A stretch of 50,414 nt of DNA from Actinophytocola sp. (lineage in GTDB: Bacteria; Actinomycetota; Actinomycetes; Mycobacteriales; Pseudonocardiaceae), in NCBI GenBank assembly GCA_009377475.1, contig WHTY01000025.1, positions 1 to 50,414 on the forward strand, written 5' to 3'. Position 1 is the stretch's first letter. Every line of letters begins with the position of its first letter. A program made the translations under genes and the position numbers. This document shows, piece after piece, positions 33,914 through 44,893 of the stretch. The notes under the pieces were generated by a model. The model was not told the origin of the DNA, made no database searches, and saw nothing but the letters and a program-made list of their open reading frames with translations.

Positions 33914-35155
33914 TTATCCGATCGGGGTGATGGGCAGGGCGTGGCGTGGCTCGAACGCGAACGACGACCCCGTACTGATGCGCGTGACGGCGACCTCGTC
34001 GAACTCGTCGGCCGGTTCGGCGCGCTCGACGACCCGGCAGTGCCACGCCGTCTCGTCGCCGACGACGGTGACGTCGAGGTGTGGGTCGACGGCGCGCACG
34101 ATCGCCTGCAGCGGTTCGACGGCGTCCGGCCCGCACAGCGTGATCCAGCCGTGGTCCTCGTGCGCGGGCGAGCGGCGCACGGTCATGCCGTCGTCGGCGA
34201 ATTCCGCGCTGACATAAGCGGCGGGGTTGAGCAACGGGTGCAGCCGGAGCACGGCGACCGCGCCTGCGACGCCGCGAGGCAGCCGTAGCGCCCAGTGGAT
34301 GCGCTCGGCGCCGATCCCAGCGATGCCGACCAGTTGCTTGCGACACAGCGCCCGCGCGTCGGCCGGGGCGAGCCTGGCGGTCACGGCGCGGCGGAAGCTG
34401 ATGTAGAGCAGGTGCATCTGCAGGCAGACCTCGTCGGCGATGCGGGTCAGCGCGGAGCGGGAGAACTCGGCGAAGTCGAGGTCGGACAGCAACGGGCCCG
34501 CGTAGTCGCATCTGCCGTCGTCAGCCGGATCGATCGGGTCGAGCGCGAGCGTCGCGGCACGGGTCCGTCGCGTGGCGGTGCAACCAGCCGACTCACTGAC
34601 CGGCGGGTGGGAGTCGTCGATCGTCACCGTCCACTCGCAGTGCGGGTGGCGATCCGCAGGCCTGCGCGGCGGGCGGTGTACCGGTCGCACCCGCGCCTTC
34701 GGGTTGGTGGCCACGGCGGTGGCGTCGAAGGTCGGGTCCTCGATGTCGTGGCACATGCCGGTGACATAGGCGTCGCCCATCGGCTCGACGTCCATCAGCG
34801 CACCGCAGTGGTCGAGGTGGAAGCTCCCGCGGTTGGCGTCGGTGACGTGATACCGGAAGTCCATGAACTGCGGCGGGGCGCCGATGTCGAGCTGGAGTCC
34901 CTTGAAGATCGTCGGTACGTCGGTGCCCTCGAAGTTCAGCGCCCGCTGCATCCGCTTGGTGTAGATCGGGCTTGCCGCCATCCACTCCTCGATCGCGACC
35001 TGGAGCATCTGTTCGCGGCCGAGCGCCTGGATGCACCACGCCATGCCCGAGCGGTCAATCAGTTGCCCGATGAGCAGCAGTTCCGGCACCAACGTGGCGA
35101 GATCGTTCCGCCGGAGCTCGCGATAGGTGCTGACCACGGGGTCAGAATAGAACAC
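33914..35155 (-). CDS. Conserved-looking protein of unknown function in the steroid-type cluster
   Basis: A 413-residue protein without a family I can name. Visible sequence features are RRNDLATLVPELLLIGQLID at the start, FHLDHCGALMDVEPMGDAYV with a His-x2-His-Cys-like cluster, MCHDIEDPTFDATA, and a helical C-terminal half (DFAEFSRSALTRIADEVCLQ). The middle (residues 155-215) is Arg/Pro-rich and low in structure. It precedes the FadD17-like ligase in one operon. A perfect KstR-type palindrome covers the GTG start at 35155, so a leaderless transcript or the GTG at 35137 must be considered. A role in acyl-CoA or steroid metabolism is inferred from this context alone. Confidence 0.7.
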   Translation of the reverse strand: MFYSDPVVSTYRELRRNDLATLVPELLLIGQLIDRSGMAWCIQALGREQMLQVAIEEWMAASPIYTKRMQRALNFEGTDVPTIFKGLQLDIGAPPQFMDFRYHVTDANRGSFHLDHCGALMDVEPMGDAYVTGMCHDIEDPTFDATAVATNPKARVRPVHRPPRRPADRHPHCEWTVTIDDSHPPVSESAGCTATRRTRAATLALDPIDPADDGRCDYAGPLLSDLDFAEFSRSALTRIADEVCLQMHLLYISFRRAVTARLAPADARALCRKQLVGIAGIGAERIHWALRLPRGVAGAVAVLRLHPLLNPAAYVSAEFADDGMTVRRSPAHEDHGWITLCGPDAVEPLQAIVRAVDPHLDVTVVGDETAWHCRVVERAEPADEFDEVAVTRISTGSSFAFEPRHALPITPIG

Positions 35156-35161
35156 GTTCTA
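35148..35161. promoter_or_regulatory. KstR-type operator TAGAACACGTTCTA
   Basis: A palindrome that fits the KstR consensus TnnAACnnGTTnnA exactly (KstR is the TetR-type repressor of cholesterol genes in mycobacteria and rhodococci). It overlaps the start of the unknown gene at 35155 and lies 22 bases past the end of the SDR gene at 35184. Confidence 0.8.
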
Positions 35162-35183
35162 GTCCTTTGCGAAGGGTACGGGG

Positions 35184-35966
35184 TCAATCCTGCTCGGCAA
35201 GCGGGGCCTCTGGCTCGACCTCGACCAGTGTGAAGTTCACGCCCCTTGGCGCTGAGACCACAGTGGACACGGCGGCCGCGATGTCAGAGGCACGAAGGAA
35301 GTACGGGTGCCTGGCGAATCCCCACCGGGCCCAGTCCTCGAGCAGCGGCCCGGCGACGGACTCGTCCCAGTCCATGCCCATGCTGGTCTGGGTCGGACCC
35401 GGCCGGACGATCGACGCCCGCACGCCGGTGCCTTCCAGCTCCATCTGCATGGTCCGCGCCATCGCCTCGACGCCGGACTTGGCAGACACGTACCCGCCTA
35501 CCCTGGGACGCGGCGACCGCACCACGTCGGAACCGATGAACACGACGTCGCCGCGCCTGCGCGTCACCATGCCCGGCACGATCTCGGCGACCAGCCGGTG
35601 CGTCCCGACCAAATGGACGTCGACCGAGCGCAGGAACGCCTCGGAGTCCTGCTCGTGGATAAGCGCGGGGTCCAGGTCACCCGCACCGGATACCGCGATC
35701 TCGATCGGCCCGAACGCGTCGGTGGCCGCCGCGACGAACGCCTTCACCACGTCGGCGTCCGCGACGTCCAGCTCCAGCGCGACGGCCTCGCCACCGTCGG
35801 CGCGGATGCCCGCGGCGATCTCCTCGCACCGCTCGACCCTGCGGGCACCGAGCGCGACCGGATGGCCCGCCGCGGCGAGCGCACGGGCGGTGGCCTCGCC
35901 GATGCCAGACGACGCGCCGGTGACGACCGTCGGCCGCCGCTCGGGATGGCGCTCGAACCGGGGCAT
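35184..35966 (-). CDS. Short-chain dehydrogenase (Rv0765c-like)
   Basis: A 260-residue SDR. TVVTGASSGIGEATARALAA is the cofactor site; ALGARRVERCEEIAAGI with Arg after strand 2 suggests NADP preference; catalytic residues lie in VVFIGSDVVRSPRPRVGGYV followed by SAKSG. Its ATG shares a base with the stop of the upstream P450, indicating coupling. In M. tuberculosis, Rv0765c (SDR) likewise follows cyp123 (Rv0766c). It probably converts the alcohol formed by the P450 or a related ketone; inferred from gene order. Confidence 0.88.
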   Translation of the reverse strand: MPRFERHPERRPTVVTGASSGIGEATARALAAAGHPVALGARRVERCEEIAAGIRADGGEAVALELDVADADVVKAFVAAATDAFGPIEIAVSGAGDLDPALIHEQDSEAFLRSVDVHLVGTHRLVAEIVPGMVTRRRGDVVFIGSDVVRSPRPRVGGYVSAKSGVEAMARTMQMELEGTGVRASIVRPGPTQTSMGMDWDESVAGPLLEDWARWGFARHPYFLRASDIAAAVSTVVSAPRGVNFTLVEVEPEAPLAEQD

Positions 35967-37213
35967 CAGGCGACCTCCATCCGGACCGGCAGCGTGGCGA
36001 AGCCGCGCACGTTGGTGGAATGCACCCGCTGGGCGTTGGCCGCGTCGATCTCGTATGACGCCACCCGGCTGACCAGCTCGGTCAGCGCGATCCGGGCCTC
36101 GAGCCGAGCCAGGTGCGCGCCGAGGCAGAAGTGGGTGCCGCCGCCGAAGCTGGCGATCTGCGCCGACCGGTCGCGGTCAAGATCGAAGGCGTCCGGGTCG
36201 GTGAACACCCGCCCGTCCCGGTTGGCCGAGCCGACCAGCAGCAGCATCCTGGCGCCTTCCGGCACGGTCCTGCCGTGGTACTCGGCGTCCTCGGTCATGG
36301 TTCGCACGATGATCTGGCTCGACGTGTCGTACCGCAGCGTCTCCTCGATCCAGTCGGGCACCCTGCCCGGGTCCGCGAGCGGCTTGGCGAGCTCGCGCGG
36401 GTTGCGCCAGCCCCAGTACAGCGCGTTGCCGAGCAGTTTCGTCGTGGTCTCGTTGCCCGCTACCACCATCAAGAACAGGAACCCGATGATCTCGTCGTCG
36501 GTGAGCCGGTCGCCGTCGATCTCCGCGTCCAACAGCGCCGACGTCAGGTCATCGGTGCGGCGGGCGCGCCGCCGCGCCACCATGTCCGCGTAGTAGCCCA
36601 CCAGCTCGAGTGCCGCCTCCATCGCCGACGGCGGTACGTCGAGCACGTCCTCCTCGCGGTGCATCACGGCGTCGGCGAGTCTGCGCACCTCGTCGCGGTC
36701 GGCGACGGGCACGCCGACCAGTTCGGAGATGACGTCCATCGGCAGTTTGCCAGCGAACTCCGCGATGAAGTCGAACTCGCGCCGCACCAGTGCCTGCCCC
36801 AGGTGCTGCCGGGTCAGCTCGGCGATCCGATCCTCCAGCCTGCGTACCCGGCGCGGCGTGAACCCCTGCGAGACCAGCGAGCGCATCCGCTGGTGCCGGG
36901 GGTCGTCCATAGCGAGGAACGACATCGTCTTGTGAGCATGCGGCCCGAACGCGGCCGGGTCGAGCGAGACGCCGTTGGCGCTGGAAAGCCGCGTGCTGTC
37001 GCGGAAAGCCGCAATGACGTCGTCGTACCGTGAGATCGCCCAGAAGTCGATGTCGGTGTTGCGGTAGATCGGCGCCTCGTCGCGCAACCGCGCATAGAGC
37101 GGGTAGGGGTCCTCGTGGAACGCGTAGTCGTAGGGGTTGAACTCGACCGTTCCATCCGCCGTGGGGCCGTCGAACGCCTTCGGCGTCGACGACGCTGGCG
37201 CGACCTCGGTCAT
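35966..37213 (-). CDS. Cytochrome P450 of the CYP123 type
   Basis: A 415-residue P450 closely resembling M. tuberculosis CYP123: NPYDYAFHEDPYPLYARLRD, SFLAMDDPRHQRMRSLVSQG, EFAGKLPMDVISELVGVPV, the oxygen-activating FLFLMVVAGNETTTKLLGNA, and the haem loop FGGGTHFCLGAHLARLEARI (cysteine 363). Its substrate is not established; the mycobacterial gene lies beside cyp51. Here it is separated from cyp51 by 13 kb but keeps its SDR partner and carries the same operator type (37236-37249) 22 bases before its start. ATG at 37213 is used. A ferredoxin and reductase must come from elsewhere in the cluster. Confidence 0.92.
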   Translation of the reverse strand: MTEVAPASSTPKAFDGPTADGTVEFNPYDYAFHEDPYPLYARLRDEAPIYRNTDIDFWAISRYDDVIAAFRDSTRLSSANGVSLDPAAFGPHAHKTMSFLAMDDPRHQRMRSLVSQGFTPRRVRRLEDRIAELTRQHLGQALVRREFDFIAEFAGKLPMDVISELVGVPVADRDEVRRLADAVMHREEDVLDVPPSAMEAALELVGYYADMVARRRARRTDDLTSALLDAEIDGDRLTDDEIIGFLFLMVVAGNETTTKLLGNALYWGWRNPRELAKPLADPGRVPDWIEETLRYDTSSQIIVRTMTEDAEYHGRTVPEGARMLLLVGSANRDGRVFTDPDAFDLDRDRSAQIASFGGGTHFCLGAHLARLEARIALTELVSRVASYEIDAANAQRVHSTNVRGFATLPVRMEVA

Positions 37214-37235
37214 GATCTGACCTCCCGCTCAATAC

Positions 37236-37249
37236 TAGACATGTGTCCA
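37236..37249. promoter_or_regulatory. Operator TAGACATGTGTCCA before the CYP123-like gene
   Basis: Fits TRGACA-N2-TGTCYA perfectly and lies 22 bases from the P450 start. It is one of two copies in this divergent promoter (the other is 37308-37321). Confidence 0.75.
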
Positions 37250-37307
37250 GACACTACTATGGACAACTGAAAGCGACAACCGCCACGCCGCACCCTTGCA
37301 CAGCGAC

Positions 37308-37321
37308 TGGACAGTTGTCTA
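37308..37321. promoter_or_regulatory. Operator TGGACAGTTGTCTA before the KshB-like gene
   Basis: Fits TRGACA-N2-TGTCYA perfectly and ends five bases before the ATG at 37327 of the reductase gene, so bound repressor would cover its promoter or start. With 37236-37249 it gives one site to each of two divergent genes. Confidence 0.75.
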
Positions 37322-37326
37322 GTCTC

Positions 37327-40184
<2,858 letters not shown>

Positions 40185-40192
<8 letters not shown>

Positions 40193-40910
40193 CCGTACCC
40201 TCCGGCTTGTCCAGGTACACCACGATGCTCTTGCCGATGACCGGGTTGAGCAACCGTTCGGCGGTGCGGGTCAGCCGTGGCGCGCGCAGCATGTCCCAGA
40301 CAACCAGTCGGTGATACGCCTTGGTGACCGGGTGGTCGTCGCGGTCGACGCCGACGGCGCACTTGAGCCACCAGTACGGCGTGTGGAGGGCATGAGCGTA
40401 GTCCGTGCCGAGCGGGCGCAGTCCGGCGGCGCGCAGCCGGTCGGTGAGCTGGCCCGCGCGGTAGATCCGCACATGCCCGCCTTCGACCTCGTGGTAGGCA
40501 TCGGACAGTGCCCAGCAGATGCGTTCCGGTAGCCAGCGGGGCACCGTCACCGCGACAGTGCCGCCTGGCTTGACCACCCGCGCCAGCTCCCACATCGCCT
40601 TCTCGTCCTCGACGATGTGCTCCAGCACCTCGGAGGCGATCACGCAGTCGAACGAGTGGTCCGGGAACGGCAGCTCGAGCGCGTCGCCGATCACCGTCCG
40701 CGCGGATGCCTCGGCCGGTGCCTCACCTTCCGCCGCCATCCCGGCGAACATCGCCGCGACGCCCTCCAGTTCGGCGGCGTCCTGGTCGAACGCCACCACG
40801 TCGGCACCGCGGCGATAGGCTTCGAAGGCATGCCGGCCGCCGCCGCAGCCGACGTCGATCACCGATCGCCCCGGCCCGACGCCGAGCCGATCGAAGTCCA
40901 CGGTCAGCAT
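40185..40910 (-). CDS. Class I SAM-dependent methyltransferase (Methyltransferase_11 type)
   Basis: A 241-residue protein with VIDVGCGGGRHAFEAYRRGA (motif I), VAFDQDAAELEGVAAMFAGM, and FPDHSFDCVIASEVLEHIVE followed by ARVVKPGGTVAVTVPRWLPE. It is typical for O- or C-methylation of small or lipid-linked molecules; the family is often found with glycosyltransferases. ATG 40910 has agga before it. The gene is 72 bases after the GT stop and overlaps the next gene by eight bases, so it is in the same operon. Confidence 0.87.
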
Positions 40911-40982
40911 GTCGATCCTTTCTCTGCCTCACACGCTCTGCCTCACACCCGGGCGGGGTTGATCCGCGCTCGGTGCCACTGG

Positions 40983-42236
40983 TCACCGCGAGCCGGGTGC
41001 CGGCCGCGCCGTCGCCCGCTCGATTGCTTCCGCGTAGCAGTCGGCCGTCGCCGCTGCCACCGACGTCCAGCTGTAGCGGCACAGCACCCGGCGCCTGCCA
41101 GCCGCGCCCATCCGCGCGCGCCGTCGCGGGTCGTCCAGCTGCGCCGCGAGGCCACGTGCCAGCGCTTCGGTGTCGCCAGCTGACACCAGGTCGGCGCAGT
41201 CACCGTCATCGCCGACGACCTCGGGCAGCGCTCCTGCCCTGCTGACGACCAGCGGAGTGCCGCAGGCCATGGCCTCGACGGTGGGCAGCGAGAAGCCCTC
41301 GTACAGCGATGGCACGCAGGCCACCTCGGCCGAGGCGAGCAGCCCGGCCAGCTCGGCGTCGGAGACGCCGCTGACGGTGCGCACGATGTCACCGATCGCC
41401 AGCTCGGAGATCAGCCGTTCGGTGGGCCCGCCCGGAGTCAGCCGGGCGACCAGGGTCAGCTCGACGTCACGCTCGGTGCGCAGCTTGGCGACGGCTTCCA
41501 GCAGGTGGCGCACGCCCTTGAGCGGGACGTCGGCGCTGGCGACGGCGACAATGCGCCCCGGAACGCGAGGCTCCTCCGGTGGCCGGAACACGGCGGTGTC
41601 CACCCCGAGCGGCACCACCCGGATGCCCTCGCGCGGCACCGCGAAGTCGTCAGCGATGTCGTCGGCGGAGCAGCCGGATACGGTCAGCAGCTCGGGCAGC
41701 CGCCGGGCCACGCGCGCCTGCATCCGGACGAAGCCGTACCAGCGGCGCAGCGTCAGTCGCCGCCACCCGGTCGCCGCGGCGAGGTCGGTGACGCGGTCCC
41801 GGGTGATCGGATGATGCACCGTCGCCACCAGCGGCACGCCTGCGCGCCGCAGCGACAGCAGGCCGTAGCCGAGCGACTGGTTGTCGTGCACGACGTCGAA
41901 CTCACCTGCCCGCGCGCGGAGCAGCTTCGCGACACGAAGGCTGAACGTGAGCGGCTCGGGAAAGCCAGCGGTCCACATGGTGGCGAGTTCCAGCAGGTCG
42001 GTCGCGTCACGGAGCTCGCTCAGCCGGGGCGTGCGAAACGGGTCGGGCTGCCGGTACAGGTCGAGACTCGGTACCGGGGTGAGCCGAACGCGGGAGTCGA
42101 GCACCGGGTACGGCTGGCCGGAGAAGACCTCGACCTCGTGGCCGAGTTCGGCGAGCCTGCGGCTGAGGTGCCGTACGTAGACACCCTGCCCACCACAATG
42201 CGGCTCACTGCGATAGGACAGCAGCGCTATCCGCAC
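40983..42236 (-). CDS. GT4-family glycosyltransferase (GT-B fold)
   Basis: A 417-residue glycosyltransferase. GGQGVYVRHLSRRLAELGHE is the acceptor-side loop, VVPLGVDTAVFRPPEE the middle linker, and CVPSLYEGFSLPTVEAMACG holds the E-x7-E donor motif of GT4 enzymes. It would transfer a sugar from a nucleotide donor to a lipid, sterol or glycan. GTG 42236 with gaggtg upstream is the start. A palindrome TGAGAACATGTTCTCA stands 22 bases ahead (42258-42273), so the GT-methyltransferase-cyclase operon has its own controlled promoter. Confidence 0.9.
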   Translation of the reverse strand: MRIALLSYRSEPHCGGQGVYVRHLSRRLAELGHEVEVFSGQPYPVLDSRVRLTPVPSLDLYRQPDPFRTPRLSELRDATDLLELATMWTAGFPEPLTFSLRVAKLLRARAGEFDVVHDNQSLGYGLLSLRRAGVPLVATVHHPITRDRVTDLAAATGWRRLTLRRWYGFVRMQARVARRLPELLTVSGCSADDIADDFAVPREGIRVVPLGVDTAVFRPPEEPRVPGRIVAVASADVPLKGVRHLLEAVAKLRTERDVELTLVARLTPGGPTERLISELAIGDIVRTVSGVSDAELAGLLASAEVACVPSLYEGFSLPTVEAMACGTPLVVSRAGALPEVVGDDGDCADLVSAGDTEALARGLAAQLDDPRRRARMGAAGRRRVLCRYSWTSVAAATADCYAEAIERATARPAPGSR

Positions 42237-42257
42237 GAATCACCTCACAACAGGAAA

Positions 42258-42273
42258 TGAGAACATGTTCTCA
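42258..42273. promoter_or_regulatory. Perfect palindrome TGAGAACATGTTCTCA before the glycosyltransferase operon
   Basis: A 16-base perfect palindrome with the AAC-N2-GTT core, as in the other KstR-like sites (17261, 23151, 35148, 43803), but with GAG/CTC flanks. It lies between the ferredoxin gene end (42336) and the GT start (42236). Confidence 0.75.
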
Positions 42274-42335
42274 TTGGTTGGCCAGCCTAGCATGGCGATC
42301 TCGGCCGGCCGCGTCGCCTATCGATCGGCCGGCAA

Positions 42336-42533
42336 CTAGTCCGGCGACTCGGCCAGCGACAAGGCCACTTTCGGGCAGGCCAGCACCGCCTGGCGGACTC
42401 GGTCGGCCGAGTGCTCGTCCGGCTGGGCGAGCACGTGCAGCCGGTCCTCGTCGTCGAGCTGGAAGATGTCGGGTGCGAATCCCTCGCAGAGCCCGTTGGC
42501 TTCGCAGGCGTCGTAATCAACGATGATGTTCAT
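42336..42533 (-). CDS. 3Fe-4S-type ferredoxin paired with the P450 at 42554
   Basis: A 65-residue ferredoxin: DYDACEANGLCEGFAPDIFQ with LACPKVALSL, giving Cys-x2-Asn-x2-Cys ... Cys-Pro. The second cluster cysteine is replaced (Asn), a pattern known among actinobacterial P450 ferredoxins. It begins 20 bases after the P450 stop and has ggagga before its ATG. It would be the electron donor of that P450. Confidence 0.92.
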   Translation of the reverse strand: MNIIVDYDACEANGLCEGFAPDIFQLDDEDRLHVLAQPDEHSADRVRQAVLACPKVALSLAESPD

Positions 42534-42553
42534 GGCTCCTCCACCTGGCCGCA

Positions 42554-43759
42554 TTATCGCAGCCGCACAGGCATTTCCTTGATGCCGTTGATGAAATTGG
42601 ACCGCAGCCTGCGCACTGGTCCGGCCAGTTCGATATCCGGTACTCGATCGGCCAGCGCGTCGAACAGCATCCGCAGTTCCAGGCGCGCCAGATGAGACCC
42701 CAGACAAAAATGAGGCCCACCGCCGCCAAAGGTGATGTGCGGATTCGGGTCGCGGGCGATCTCGAAGACATCTGGCTGGTCGAAAACGGCCTCGTCCCGG
42801 TTCGCCGAGGGATAGAACAGCACGAGCTTGTCGCCCTCGTGGATCTGCTGGCCACCCACGACGGTGTCGCGGGTCGCGGTGCGGCGGATGTCCATCACCG
42901 GGCTGACCCAGCGCAGGATCTCCTCCACCGCCGACGGCACCAGCGAGCGGTCCTCCCGCAGCCTGCGCCACTGCTCGGGATGTTCCAGCAACGTCAGCAT
43001 CCCGCCGGCCGCGGCGTTGCGGGTGGTCTCGTTACCGGCCACGATGAGCAGCACGAAGAACATGTTGAACTCGAGCGCGTCGAGCACGTCGCCGTTGGCG
43101 TCCGGTTGGACCAGCTTGGTAACGATGTCATCGCGCGGTTCTGCCCTGCGACGTTCCGCGAACTCGTTGGCGTAGGCGAAGATCTCGCTCGCGGCGACCG
43201 CGCCGTCGGAGCCGTCGACCTGGAATTCGGGATCGTCGAACCCGATCATCCGATTCGACCAGTCGTACAGTTTCTCCCTGTCCGAGTCCGGAACTCCCAT
43301 CAACTCGGCGATGACCGCCAGTGGCAACTGCGCCGCGATTTCATGGACGAAATCCGCGTCGCCCCGTTCCGCGACTTCATCGACGAGGTCGTGGCAGATG
43401 TCGCGGATACTCTGTTCGAGTTTGCCGACCATGCGCGGCGTGAAGCCGCGGTTGACGAGGTTGCGCAGTCGCGTGTGATTCGGCGGATCCATGTTCACCA
43501 TCATCGCCCGCTGTAATTCGACCACGTCGTCGTCGAAATCGGACAGCATCGCGGTGCCCCGATACGAGGAGAACGTCTCGGCGTCGCGAGACACGGCGAC
43601 GACGTCGTCATAACGGGTCACGGCCCAGAAGCCACGCCCTGGCGGGCCCGCTGGCTGCCAGTACAGCCGGGGTGCGCGACGCAACTCCGCGAAGAACTCG
43701 TGCGGCACACCGCGCTCGTAGACGTCCGGATCGTGGAGGGTGACACTGGGCGCGCTCAT
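42554..43759 (-). CDS. Cytochrome P450 (CYP124/125/142-like group)
   Basis: A 401-residue P450. MVNMDPPNHTRLRNLVNRGF, FVLLIVAGNETTRNAAAGGM (oxygen-binding helix), AVEEILRWVSPVMDIRRTAT (ExxR) and FGGGGPHFCLGSHLARLELR (haem cysteine 352) are present. The haem loop and the NMDPPNHTRLR motif resemble the group that oxidises steroid side chains and methyl-branched lipids, but I cannot assign a family number. The upstream region carries a perfect KstR-type palindrome (43803-43816) and a TRGACA-like one. ATG 43759 with gaggt ahead is the start; a ferredoxin follows directly. Confidence 0.9.
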   Translation of the reverse strand: MSAPSVTLHDPDVYERGVPHEFFAELRRAPRLYWQPAGPPGRGFWAVTRYDDVVAVSRDAETFSSYRGTAMLSDFDDDVVELQRAMMVNMDPPNHTRLRNLVNRGFTPRMVGKLEQSIRDICHDLVDEVAERGDADFVHEIAAQLPLAVIAELMGVPDSDREKLYDWSNRMIGFDDPEFQVDGSDGAVAASEIFAYANEFAERRRAEPRDDIVTKLVQPDANGDVLDALEFNMFFVLLIVAGNETTRNAAAGGMLTLLEHPEQWRRLREDRSLVPSAVEEILRWVSPVMDIRRTATRDTVVGGQQIHEGDKLVLFYPSANRDEAVFDQPDVFEIARDPNPHITFGGGGPHFCLGSHLARLELRMLFDALADRVPDIELAGPVRRLRSNFINGIKEMPVRLR

Positions 43760-43802
43760 CGGTTACCTCGTCCGTGGTTGGAGCCATCGACCACGCTCAA
43801 GG

Positions 43803-43837
43803 TATAACAAGTTCTAGCCCTGGTAAACAGGTGTCCA
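43803..43837. promoter_or_regulatory. Two operators before the P450-ferredoxin operon
   Basis: TATAACAAGTTCTA at 43803-43816 fits the KstR consensus TnnAACnnGTTnnA exactly. TAAACAGGTGTCCA at 43824-43837 is a weaker copy of TRGACA-N2-TGTCYA. The order relative to the gene is reversed compared with the cyp51 promoter, and the spacing is 21 instead of 17 bases. Confidence 0.72.
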
Positions 43838-43862
43838 GGTAACTGTCCATCTCCCCGGAGCG

Positions 43863-43933
43863 GTGCGATCGGTCAAGAGGTCACTGCGCCGACTCGGGCT
43901 CGACCACATCGATCTCGTGCTGATCCACTGGTT
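43863..43933 (+). pseudogene. Aldo/keto reductase fragment of about 24 codons
   Basis: The plus-strand frame gives VRSVKRSLRRLGLDHIDLVL followed by IHW, which matches the strongly conserved SL..LGLDY.DL.LIHWP region of aldo/keto reductases. Then the reading frame runs into sequence antisense to the methyltransferase. No start, catalytic tetrad or C-terminus remains, so it is a remnant. Confidence 0.75.
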
Positions 43934-44789
43934 ACGCGCGGCACAGCGCGATGTTGGTGTGCAGCGGGAACGCGATGCCGGTCGAGTCGACGTAGGGCTG
44001 GAGATCGGTTGCGGCTTCGGCGATGATCGCGGCCCGGATGGCGGGTGGGAGGCTTGCGATGCTCGGGACCGGCGCGGCTCCGAGGAACGCCTCCACCCAC
44101 GCCTCAGCCGACGGGAACCGCACCGTACCGGTGCGCCGCTCGACGTGGACGTCGTCGAAGCCAGCGGTGTCGGCGAGCCGCGCCAGTTCGGTGTCGTCGC
44201 TGAGCCCGAAGATGGCCGCGATGAACCCGCGCGGGGCCGGGTCGTCGGGCCAGTGGCGCTGGAGCGCCGCTGCGATCGGGACGTAACCAGCGTCGCCGTT
44301 ATCGGCGGCGCACCAGGTGGCGATCACCGCGCGGCCACCGGGCGCGAGGACACGGCGCATTTCTCGCAGGGAGGCCAGCCGATCGGGGAAGAACTGCAAT
44401 CCTTGCTGACAGAACGCGACGTCGTACGAGGCGTCCGGCAGGTCGATCTGGCTGGCATCAGTCTGTCGCCACTCGACGTCGGCGGCGGCGCGGCGGGCGA
44501 TGGCGAGCATGTTCTCGTTGACGTCGAGGCCGCACACACGTCCGTCCGGCATGACGCGCCGGGCGGCAGCACGGGCGACCACGCCAGTACCGCAGGCCAG
44601 GTCAAGCACCCGGTCGCCGGGCCGAACGTCGGCGAGGTCCATCAGCACACCGGCCCACGGCTCGAACAGCGCGGGCACGAGGTCCTCCTCGTAGCGCGCG
44701 GCAACCACGGACACGCCCTCCCAGCTGTGTCCGTCGCACCGCTGGGCAGCGCTGGTCGCGACCGGTTCCTCGCGCGTGTCATGGCTCAT
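43932..44789 (-). CDS. Class I SAM-dependent methyltransferase
   Basis: A 285-residue methyltransferase with VLDLACGTGVVARAAARRVM (motif I), LDVNENMLAIARRAAADVEW, and FCQQGLQFFPDRLASLREMR with VLAPGGRAVIATW. This pattern is common in ubiquinone/UbiE-like and small-molecule methyltransferases. It diverges from an HxlR regulator 104 bases away, which is its probable controller. ATG 44789 is the start. The substrate is unknown. Confidence 0.88.
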   Translation of the reverse strand: MSHDTREEPVATSAAQRCDGHSWEGVSVVAARYEEDLVPALFEPWAGVLMDLADVRPGDRVLDLACGTGVVARAAARRVMPDGRVCGLDVNENMLAIARRAAADVEWRQTDASQIDLPDASYDVAFCQQGLQFFPDRLASLREMRRVLAPGGRAVIATWCAADNGDAGYVPIAAALQRHWPDDPAPRGFIAAIFGLSDDTELARLADTAGFDDVHVERRTGTVRFPSAEAWVEAFLGAAPVPSIASLPPAIRAAIIAEAATDLQPYVDSTGIAFPLHTNIALCRA

Positions 44790-44893
44790 GGAAAAACCAT
44801 CCGGCCCGGTGGCGGAGGTGACAAGGACACAATCTGAACTCCGCCCGCCGGTGTCATCTAGCGACAGTCGGCACGGCGGCGCACACTGACCGC

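Noticed and set aside
43932..44837. The long plus-strand frame continuing from the aldo/keto reductase fragment.
   Set aside because: After IHW it is antisense to the methyltransferase; only the first 24 codons resemble a real family.
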